Positions 58,016 to 64,000 of a DNA stretch of 64,000 nt are shown in pieces. The number at the start of each line of letters is the position of its first letter. The stretch's first letter is position 1. The position numbers were made by a program, and so were the translations under genes. The DNA is from Salinimicrobium sp963739625 (GTDB lineage Bacteria > Bacteroidota > Bacteroidia > Flavobacteriales > Flavobacteriaceae). The stretch spans positions 496,001 through 560,000 of the forward strand of contig CAVUAU010000011.1 of the NCBI GenBank assembly GCA_963739625.1, given 5' to 3'. The notes under the pieces were generated by a model. That model saw only the letters and a program-made list of their open reading frames with translations, was not told the DNA's origin and did not search any database.

Positions 58016-60268
58016 TTGAAACTTCTGCAGCACATCACTTCCTTTTTTGGTCTTCTAAAGACAGGCGATTATGCCAAAGGCATCAGGTTTGGTATTGCTG
58101 CCATCGTACCATTGCTGGTCGCGGGTTATTTTGATGCGCTTGCCGTAGGAATACCCATGACTGTTGGAGTGCTGTTGACTTCACCAAGTGATGTGCCCGG
58201 CAGTTTTCACCGCAGGGTCATTGGAGTTTCATTTTCAATACTTATAGCTGTTCTTGCAAGTATCCTTACCGGATTCGCGGCCCAAACGACATATTTTTTT
58301 GTGCCTGTACTGGCGGTATTGGTATTCTCTTTTTCGATGATCTCTGTCTATGGCTTTCGCGCTTCATTAATCGCTTTTTCGGGCCTTTTTGCGATCGTGC
58401 TCAGCCTAACAAATGTTTCTGCGGAAAGTTCGGTTTTTCAACGCGCCCTGCTCATTGGCTGCGGCGGGGTCTGGTACCTGGGGCTTACGGCTCTTTTGCA
58501 CTGGTTGAGACGCAGGAAAGAAACAGATGCCCTTTTAGCTGAAGCCTTTGAACTCACAGCAGATTATCTCGAAACCCGAAACAAGGTTTTGAGCAATGAG
58601 CCGGGAAAAGAAGAGGAGCATCAAAAAGAGCTTTTTGAACTGCAAACTTCCCTCAACGAAAAGCACGAAACCATTCGGGAGCTATTGATCTCCAGGCGCA
58701 GAAACTTCGGAAGATCGGGAGTGGTTAGAAAGAAGTTGCTCGTATTCATGGAACTGCTCGATATCCTGGAGCTGGGAATGGCCAATCCCGTAAATCCGCA
58801 AAAGATGCGCGAGCTGTTCAAAGACCGGCAGGAAATCCTGGAACCTGTAAAAGAATGGAACAGGTTGATGGCTGTCCAGCTTAGGCGTATTGCACAGGTA
58901 TGGAGAAAACAAAGAAAGTATATTCCAGATAAGACGCTTGTAAAGCAGAAGGAGCAGGTGTGGAAAAATTTTAGAGATTTAGAAACTTCAGCCGAAGTGC
59001 TCCCCGACAGGAATTTTCTTCTTGTCTTTAGGAATCTGCTGGTATTTAAGGAAAAGCAGTTTCAGAAGTTGTTGTCCATAGAACGCCTGCTGCGGGATTG
59101 GGAGGGAAGGATCGATAGGCAGATCAAAAAGAAAGATGCTCAAAGGTTTCTTACCACCCAGGATTATGACTTTAAGACGTTGCAGGATAACCTTGATTTT
59201 GACAGCCCCATCTTCAGGCATTCGCTAAGGCTGGCGGTGACGCTGGTGGCCGGGTTCTTTTTAGGAAAGATATTTGACTTTCAAAATTCTTACTGGATCC
59301 TTCTCACAACTCTCGTAATTATGCGTCCCGGCTATGCTCTAACCCACGACAGGTTTAAGCAGCGCCTTTACGGTACGCTTGCCGGTGGTGCTATTGCGGT
59401 CTCTCTGGTTTTCCTTGTTCAAAACAGGGTGGTTTATGGAATTCTGGCTGTAGTTTGCCTCATTCTGGCATTTTCAATGATTCAGAAAAATTATAAAACA
59501 GCTGCAGCATTCATCACCCTGAACGTGGTCTTTGTGTACAGCCTTTTAAGACCTGATGTACTGGAGGTCATACAATTCAGGGTGCTCGACACTATTGTAG
59601 GAGCCGTCCTGGCTTTCCTGGCCAACAAATTGTTATGGCCTACCTGGGAGGAGGCCGGGATAAAGAATTTTATCGTTGGGAGTATACGCGCAAACCTTGC
59701 CTACCTGCAGGAGATAGAAGAACTCTACAGAAAAAAAGGGGAGGTACCTACCTCATACCGATTGGCCCGAAAAAAGGCATTTTTGGCTATTGGTGATCTT
59801 AATGCGGCTTTTCAAAGAATGGCACAGGAACCCAAATCTGGAGAGAGCGAGTTGGCGCAGGTTTTTCAACTGGCATCGGTGAATCAGGAATTTCTTTCTT
59901 CGGCAGCTTCCCTGGGAACCTTCATCTATTCCCATAGTACTACAGCCGCTTCAGACCATTTTGTGAGTTACATGAGCAGTATAAGGTTGAATTTGGAAAC
60001 AGCTATAGCATCCCTTGAAAAAGGAGATTTTCTTATGGAAGATAAAAAGCCGGAAGTAATGGAGGCCGAGGCTCATTTTGAGCGTGTCTATAAAGACCTT
60101 TTGTCGCAAAGAGAACTGGAGCAGCAACAGGGGCAGGAACAGCAATCAAAGGTATTGCAGCTACAGCTACAGGAGGTACAAATAATTTTTGATCAATTAA
60201 AATGGCTGCTGGAACTTTCAGAAAACCTGAAGGGCCTTGTTGCCAAGAGTAAAAAGCTGGCAGCATAA
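58016..60268 (+). CDS. FUSC family inner-membrane protein (YccS/AaeB-like)
   Basis: 750 residues. Two membrane blocks of about five to six helices (IRFGIAAIVPLLVAGYFDAL to LIGCGGVWYLGLTALLH; and LAVTLVAGFFLGKIFDFQNS to VLDTIVGAVLAFLANKLLW) are separated by a long cytoplasmic helical part; the second block has the FUSC motifs YWILLTTLVIMRPGYALT and RLYGTLAGGA. The C-terminal tail is Gln-rich and helical. Proteins of this family may export aromatic acids or other small molecules. The best start is TTG 58016; the frame is open farther upstream. Confidence 0.82.
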   Translation: MKLLQHITSFFGLLKTGDYAKGIRFGIAAIVPLLVAGYFDALAVGIPMTVGVLLTSPSDVPGSFHRRVIGVSFSILIAVLASILTGFAAQTTYFFVPVLAVLVFSFSMISVYGFRASLIAFSGLFAIVLSLTNVSAESSVFQRALLIGCGGVWYLGLTALLHWLRRRKETDALLAEAFELTADYLETRNKVLSNEPGKEEEHQKELFELQTSLNEKHETIRELLISRRRNFGRSGVVRKKLLVFMELLDILELGMANPVNPQKMRELFKDRQEILEPVKEWNRLMAVQLRRIAQVWRKQRKYIPDKTLVKQKEQVWKNFRDLETSAEVLPDRNFLLVFRNLLVFKEKQFQKLLSIERLLRDWEGRIDRQIKKKDAQRFLTTQDYDFKTLQDNLDFDSPIFRHSLRLAVTLVAGFFLGKIFDFQNSYWILLTTLVIMRPGYALTHDRFKQRLYGTLAGGAIAVSLVFLVQNRVVYGILAVVCLILAFSMIQKNYKTAAAFITLNVVFVYSLLRPDVLEVIQFRVLDTIVGAVLAFLANKLLWPTWEEAGIKNFIVGSIRANLAYLQEIEELYRKKGEVPTSYRLARKKAFLAIGDLNAAFQRMAQEPKSGESELAQVFQLASVNQEFLSSAASLGTFIYSHSTTAASDHFVSYMSSIRLNLETAIASLEKGDFLMEDKKPEVMEAEAHFERVYKDLLSQRELEQQQGQEQQSKVLQLQLQEVQIIFDQLKWLLELSENLKGLVAKSKKLAA

Positions 60269-60319
60269 AGCCACCCTTGTGAGGTGGCCTGAGAAAAAAT
60301 CCTGAAATGTAAGAAAGAA

Positions 60320-60427
60320 TTATTTTCTTTCTTGTTTAGAATGCTGCTTTTGATCTGATTGTTTTTGATCAGATTTTTTTGGTTGAGCTTCTTTTTTCGG
60401 TTGCTGTTTTTTTTGGTCTTGTGCCAT
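60320..60427 (-). CDS. Small Lys/Gln-rich protein (35 aa)
   Basis: ATG 60427 to TAA 60322-60320. The product begins MAQDQKKQQPKKEAQPKK and has repeated SDQKQ units (SDQKQSDQKQHSKQERK). Very basic, low complexity, disordered, without signal peptide. The frame is short, and chance cannot be excluded, but the start, composition and position in an otherwise empty gap favour a real gene. A hairpin GCCACC/GGTGGC at 60270-60288 might end its transcript or that of the FUSC gene. Confidence 0.45.
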   Translation of the reverse strand: MAQDQKKQQPKKEAQPKKSDQKQSDQKQHSKQERK

Positions 60428-60591
60428 GACAGAAAGTTTTTGATTAATATTCAAATGATTAATATTCTAAATTTACAATACATTGGGTTCTAATGGATTG
60501 CAAAGGAGTAATTTAACTTGACTTTAGTACTTCTTCTAATGAGCAAAGAAGTAGCAGACTTCCCAAAAATGCCTTGGTTTTATTAATTTTG

Positions 60592-61398
60592 ATGTCTACC
60601 TTGAGTTATATGGAGCAGGAAAACGTTATTCGACAGATCATCGCCCAAAAGAAGCTTCCGAATTTAAAATTCAGAATAAAAGAGCGGGCAGAAGACTTTA
60701 CAAAAAATCTTTTTTATACCCTTTTTGATGAAGATACTCCGGTGAAGGAGAACCTGGAGAAATTATCTTTTGACTTTAAAGAACTTGCCGATTTGGTATG
60801 CTGGGAACCCGAAAAACCCTGTGCTGAGATCTGGCATGGGTACTGCCGGAAATTGCCGGCAATACTTGAAAAACTTAACAAGGATGCAGTTGCTATTGCC
60901 ACTAATGATCCTGCGGCAAACTCGGTGGAGGAAGTTTACCTTTCTTACCCGGGATTCTTTGCAATTGCCGTTTATCGTTTAAGCCACGAGCTGTACAAAC
61001 TCAGGTTGCCGCTGGTTCCCAGGCTTATGGCAGAATGTGCTCACAAACTCACCGGAACCGACATTAATCCCGGGGCGCAAATTGGAGAATCGTTTTTCAT
61101 CGATCATGCGACAGGAGTGGTGATAGGGGAGACTGCTGTTATCAAAGACAATGTAAAGATCTACCAGGGGGTGACTTTGGGCGCCCTTTATGTGCAGCGG
61201 GACTTAAAGCATACCAAGAGACATCCTACCATTGAAGACAATGTGACCATTTATGCCAATGCCACCATTCTTGGAGGTGATACTATTATAGGGGCCAATT
61301 CCATCATTGGAGGAAACGCATGGCTCACATCCTCTGTGCCCGAAAATTCTTTTGTCACGCATGCGCCGCAGATCAACATTAAAAACCGAAAAAAATGA
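60592..61398 (+). CDS. cysE: Serine O-acetyltransferase
   Basis: 268 residues from ATG 60592; ATG 60610 (MEQENVIRQI) is also possible and fits a -7-like TAATTTTG at 60583-60590. The N-terminal helical domain (SVEEVYLSYPGFFAIAVYRL) and the left-handed beta helix (DINPGAQIGESFFIDHATGV, VIGETAVIKDNVKIYQGVTL, HPTIEDNVTIYANATILGG) with catalytic His and Asp are of the epsilon-proteobacterial/plant-like long serine acetyltransferase. It makes O-acetylserine, the precursor used by the next gene. Confidence 0.92.
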   Translation: MSTLSYMEQENVIRQIIAQKKLPNLKFRIKERAEDFTKNLFYTLFDEDTPVKENLEKLSFDFKELADLVCWEPEKPCAEIWHGYCRKLPAILEKLNKDAVAIATNDPAANSVEEVYLSYPGFFAIAVYRLSHELYKLRLPLVPRLMAECAHKLTGTDINPGAQIGESFFIDHATGVVIGETAVIKDNVKIYQGVTLGALYVQRDLKHTKRHPTIEDNVTIYANATILGGDTIIGANSIIGGNAWLTSSVPENSFVTHAPQINIKNRKK

Positions 61399-62279
61399 AC
61401 CAGACTGTTTTAGATCTTATAGGAAATACACCACTGGTAAGGGCACAACATCTTGTGAAAAACCCTGAAGTAGAACTTTATCTCAAGCTTGAGGGGCAGA
61501 ATCCCGGCGGCAGTGTGAAGGACAGGCCGGCCTACAACATGATCAAAAAAGCATTGGAGAGAGGAGAAATATCACAAAGTACAAAATTGATTGAAGCTAC
61601 CAGTGGAAATACAGGGATTGCTCTTGCCATGGTAGCACGACTTTTAAAGTTGGATATTGAACTCGTCCTGCCCGAGAATTCTACTCCCGAAAGAGTGAAG
61701 ACCATGCGTGCTTATGGCGCTAAAGTGATTCTCACAGATGCCGAAGGTGGTATGGAAAAATCCCGCGACTATGCTGAAGAGCGCATGAAGACCGGCGACT
61801 ATTTCATGCTCAACCAGTTTGGAAATGATGACAACTGGAAAGCACATTACCATTCTACAGGCCCAGAAATATGGAGGGATACAAATAAGAAAGTCACTCA
61901 TTTCGTTTCTTCTATGGGAACAACGGGAACAATAATGGGCACCTCAACCTATTTGAAGGAACAGGATAAAAATATTCAAATTGTAGGTGTGCAGCCTACG
62001 GAGGGTTCAAGGATCCCCGGAATTAGAAAATGGCCCGAGGCATATCTTCCAACCATTTTTGATCCTAACAAAGTAGACCGGGTGATGGAGGTGAGTGATG
62101 AAGAAGCTAAAGAAATGACCCGCCGCCTGGCAGAGGAGGAAGGCATTTTCGCCGGGATGAGCAGTGGAGGTGCTGCAGCGGCAGCTGTGAAACTTTGTGA
62201 AAACCTTGAAAAAGGAGTTGTGGTAAGTATTGTCTGCGACCGGGGAGATCGTTATTTGTCTTCAGATCTTTTTGAGTAA
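61395..62279 (+). CDS. cysM: Cysteine synthase B (O-acetylserine sulfhydrylase)
   Basis: 294 residues, PLP enzyme. GNTPLVRAQHL, NPGGSVKDRPA with Lys42 as PLP lysine, EATSGNTGIALAM, QFGNDDNWKAHYHSTGPEIW and SSMGTTGTIMG are the family motifs; the C-terminal part has GMSSGGAAAAAVKL. The GSVKDRPA and KWPEAYLPTIFD motifs and its length favour CysM over CysK. It overlaps the cysE gene by four bases (ATGA), so the two steps of cysteine synthesis are translated together. Confidence 0.93.
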   Translation: MNQTVLDLIGNTPLVRAQHLVKNPEVELYLKLEGQNPGGSVKDRPAYNMIKKALERGEISQSTKLIEATSGNTGIALAMVARLLKLDIELVLPENSTPERVKTMRAYGAKVILTDAEGGMEKSRDYAEERMKTGDYFMLNQFGNDDNWKAHYHSTGPEIWRDTNKKVTHFVSSMGTTGTIMGTSTYLKEQDKNIQIVGVQPTEGSRIPGIRKWPEAYLPTIFDPNKVDRVMEVSDEEAKEMTRRLAEEEGIFAGMSSGGAAAAAVKLCENLEKGVVVSIVCDRGDRYLSSDLFE

Positions 62280-62280
62280 A

Positions 62281-62308
62281 AAAAGATCCGGTATTTAACC
62301 GGATCTTT
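62281..62308. terminator. Terminator after cysM
   Basis: Stem AAAAGATCCGG (62281-62291) / CCGGATCTTT (62299-62308), 7-base loop. It is used by cysM and the converging gene at 62322. Confidence 0.85.
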
Positions 62309-62321
62309 AATAAACGTGATT

Positions 62322-62867
62322 TTACAATCCTGCAAGGCGTCCCTTTTTAGCAGGAATTTCTATTCGTATTGCCTTTGTTTTTTTACCGTCTTTAACTTTA
62401 ACGCGGTAATACTCTTTGTTAATGTCCCATCCTTTAGAAGTGGCGAAATAGGTGTTGTTTACAAATTGAACATTTCCATGTTCTTCTAAAATCTTTTTCC
62501 TGTTTTCCTCAGGCAACATCATATTTCGGAACTTTTGGGAGGTGGAGATCAACTTACCTCTTTTGTCTATTGTGGCTACCATATAGCCTTTGTTGGTGTT
62601 AAACCATACCTGATAAGTACTGTATTCTTCACCTTTGTTGACATCTGCAAAAGTGCCGGCATCAAAGTGATTTTTCATGAACATTAAAGGATCTTCACTA
62701 AACTCGCCCACTTTTGTTTCAGGTATATTTAAGGTCAGGGAGTTGGAGTCGGGGTCAATTTTAAGGGATGAGGGATCAAAAGTCACCCTGGCTTCCTTAA
62801 GAACGATTTGTGTATGGCCGGTACTAACAATACCAAGCAGAAACATACCGAGAACAAGTGCTTTCAT
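62322..62867 (-). CDS. Secreted hypothetical protein
   Basis: 181 residues with a signal peptide (MKALVLGMFLLGIVSTGHT, cleaved before QIVL). The mature part is beta-rich: VWFNTNKGYMVATIDKRGKLI, NRKKILEEHGNVQFVNNTYF and VKVKDGKKTKAIRIEI look like PepSY-like or beta-lactamase-inhibitor-like domains of Bacteroidota, but I cannot name a family. Probably periplasmic. Confidence 0.72.
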   Translation of the reverse strand: MKALVLGMFLLGIVSTGHTQIVLKEARVTFDPSSLKIDPDSNSLTLNIPETKVGEFSEDPLMFMKNHFDAGTFADVNKGEEYSTYQVWFNTNKGYMVATIDKRGKLISTSQKFRNMMLPEENRKKILEEHGNVQFVNNTYFATSKGWDINKEYYRVKVKDGKKTKAIRIEIPAKKGRLAGL

Positions 62868-62952
62868 AGCTTCTTTATTTAATCTTATTACAAAGTAAAG
62901 TTAGATTGGTTGCTATGAAATTCATACTACCTGGGTATCACATATGCGTTAA

Positions 62953-63687
62953 TTATTTGTTATCGAGGGCCGGGTAAGCCTTGTATAGCAGGAGCTGCAG
63001 GTCTTTTACCCGCATATTCTTCCTGTCAAGACTCAGGATACCTTCAGACTTAAATTCCTGCAGTTGGCGATTCACAACTGCACGGGTACTGCCTATTAGA
63101 CTTGCCAGTTCCTCATTGGATAGGTCATGGATAGTTTCCAGTTCTTTTGTTCGGGGATTGACTTTTCCCAGCAAAAGCCTGGCCAGTCTCTTCGGAATAT
63201 CAGAAAGGGTGAGATTGGCGGCGTAATCTTCGAGACATTTAATTTGTGCAGTAAGATAAGGCAGTAAGTTTTTGTTGATTTGCGGAAGTTCCTCCAGTAG
63301 CTGTAGCATGACCTGTAAAGGAAGCGAGAGCAGGTGTACTCTATCTATAGTCTCAAAAAAAACTTCATGAGCACTTCCGTCAACAAGCCTGATTACATCA
63401 AAGACATCATCTTTTTTCAACAGACAAAGGGTGAATTCACGCCCGCTGTGAAAATCTATAAGGTACATTTTAAGCCTGCCGGAAAGTATGAAGTAAAACC
63501 TGTTATAAATGCGGCTTTTGGAGATATTACAGGTTTTCTTTGGCCAGATCTCCTCTTCGGAAATCGCCAGGATCCTTTCCAGCTTTTCTTCCCCCAGGTT
63601 ACGGAGAAGATGATTGGTACTTAGGGCTCTTATCTTTGTTTCTGAATTTTCTCTCTCCTGTTTCATATCCTCCACCATTATTTCCAC
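62953..63687 (-). CDS. Crp/Fnr family transcriptional regulator
   Basis: 244 residues. A cyclic-nucleotide-binding-like beta barrel in the first 150 residues (IYNRFYFILSGRLKMYLIDF, GREFTLCLLKKDDVFDVI) and a helix-turn-helix in the last 80 (DLSNEELASLIGSTRAVVNRQLQEFKSEGIL). No cysteine cluster of the FNR kind is seen at the N-terminus, so it is not an oxygen-sensing Fnr. Ligand and targets are unknown. ATG 63678 and 63666 are possible alternative starts. Confidence 0.87.
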   Translation of the reverse strand: MEIMVEDMKQERENSETKIRALSTNHLLRNLGEEKLERILAISEEEIWPKKTCNISKSRIYNRFYFILSGRLKMYLIDFHSGREFTLCLLKKDDVFDVIRLVDGSAHEVFFETIDRVHLLSLPLQVMLQLLEELPQINKNLLPYLTAQIKCLEDYAANLTLSDIPKRLARLLLGKVNPRTKELETIHDLSNEELASLIGSTRAVVNRQLQEFKSEGILSLDRKNMRVKDLQLLLYKAYPALDNK

Positions 63688-63787
63688 ACTTCAGGAAAAT
63701 GAGAAACTTTACTAAAGATAATGTCTTTTGATTCTCTTAGGTGTTAAATCCTTCGAATAATCTTAGCTGCTTTTTCTCCCGAAAAAA

Positions 63788-63819
63788 TTTGAGAATACCT
63801 CTAAAATCAGCTATTTTTG
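63788..63819 (+). promoter_or_regulatory. Promoter of the helicase gene
   Basis: TTTG at 63788-63791, 20-base spacer, TATTTTTG at 63812-63819: a full match to the Bacteroidota consensus. 25 bases to the ATG at 63845. Confidence 0.7.
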
Positions 63820-63844
63820 CAAAATTGCAATTGAAATAAAAGAA

Positions 63845-64000
63845 ATGGGGCAGGACACTTTTGGAATTGAAGAAAAAACAGTTGACAAAGAACTTTATGA
63901 CTATCAGCAGAAGGACATAGAGAAGATCTTTAAGATCCTTGAACAGCATCCGGAGAGGTATAATCTGCTGTATCAGCTACCCACCGGTGGTGGTAAAACA
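63845..64000 (+). CDS. DEAD/DEAH-box helicase, N-terminal part (gene runs beyond the window)
   Basis: ATG 63845; 52 residues are visible: MGQDTFGIEEKTVDKELYDY, then QQKDIEKIFKILEQHPERYN and LLYQLPTGGGKT. The last segment is a Walker A (TGGGKT), preceded by the Q-motif-like YDYQQKDI, typical of superfamily 2 helicases of the type III restriction/SSL2-like group. The rest lies outside the window, so the exact type is open. Confidence 0.75.
   Translation, partial: MGQDTFGIEEKTVDKELYDYQQKDIEKIFKILEQHPERYNLLYQLPTGGGKT

Noticed and set aside
1..64000. tRNA, rRNA, phage or defence genes
   Set aside because: Scanned for conserved tRNA T-loop patterns, integrase and cas/restriction motifs by eye; none found. 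The helicase at the right edge is cut off too early to be called a restriction subunit.

Overview
The window is chromosomal DNA of a Bacteroidota bacterium, almost certainly a member of the Flavobacteriaceae (a Gramella/Salegentibacter/Salinimicrobium-like relative is my guess, not a proof). The evidence is an lpxC-fabZ fusion inside an lpxD-lpxC/fabZ-lpxA cluster, a PorX-type response regulator of the type IX secretion system, bifunctional hisB and hisIE genes, and promoters of the Bacteroidota type (TTTG ... TAnnTTTG). There are no rRNA or tRNA genes, prophage, complete insertion sequence or CRISPR array that I can see. Most of the window is housekeeping.

Layout: 1-3543 is the end of a surface-glycan locus (YfhO-like protein, glycosyltransferase, flippase). 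3607-12867 holds a secreted Arg-rich protein, uvrA, an ECF-like sigma factor with a small partner ORF, nth, bcp, alanine dehydrogenase, a small secreted peptide overlapping a membrane-protein gene, and tsaE. 12914-20963 runs from porX and a divergent HD hydrolase into the lipid A cluster with efp and a second lpxD. 21025-25754 carries sucD, fabG, a von Willebrand A-domain membrane protein and a prohibitin-like protein. 25820-33295 is a complete histidine operon (hisG-D-C-B-H-A-F-IE) behind a histidine-rich leader peptide and a terminator, i.e. an attenuator. 33347-48605 has clpC and gyrA (divergent), a TPR protein, an NlpC/P60-like protein, a thiolase, a 7TM-HD protein, a GreA-like protein, an aldehyde dehydrogenase, a NUDIX hydrolase, a thioesterase and an EEP-family nuclease/phosphatase. 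48735-64000 has an MscS channel with a DUF3817-type protein, galE, a YqaE/Pmp3 miniprotein, a DEAD-box helicase, a CDF transporter, a DedA-like protein, an SDR enzyme, an alpha/beta hydrolase, a DJ-1/PfpI protein, an FUSC protein, cysE-cysM, a Crp/Fnr regulator and the start of a helicase.

The most important technical point is that seven genes are broken by ten single-base frame changes (uvrA, the membrane gene at 11488-12096, the HD hydrolase, hisD, hisF, the aldehyde dehydrogenase, and the DUF3817-type gene). In nine of ten a base has been added, and in every case the protein reads normally on both sides. Several are essential for common lifestyles, so an insertion-biased sequencing or consensus error is the simplest explanation; they should not be read as gene loss without checking reads.

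I found no clearly new defence, secretion or biosynthetic system. The best leads for new biology are the small secreted peptide paired with an overlapping membrane-protein gene (11488-12184), a recurring palindrome built on CAAAAATG found in both terminators and coding sequence, a 102-bp hairpin-forming inverted repeat behind galE, an NlpC/P60 protein whose catalytic cysteine position is serine, and the word-like intergenic repeats placed in front of lpxD2, hisH and hisF.
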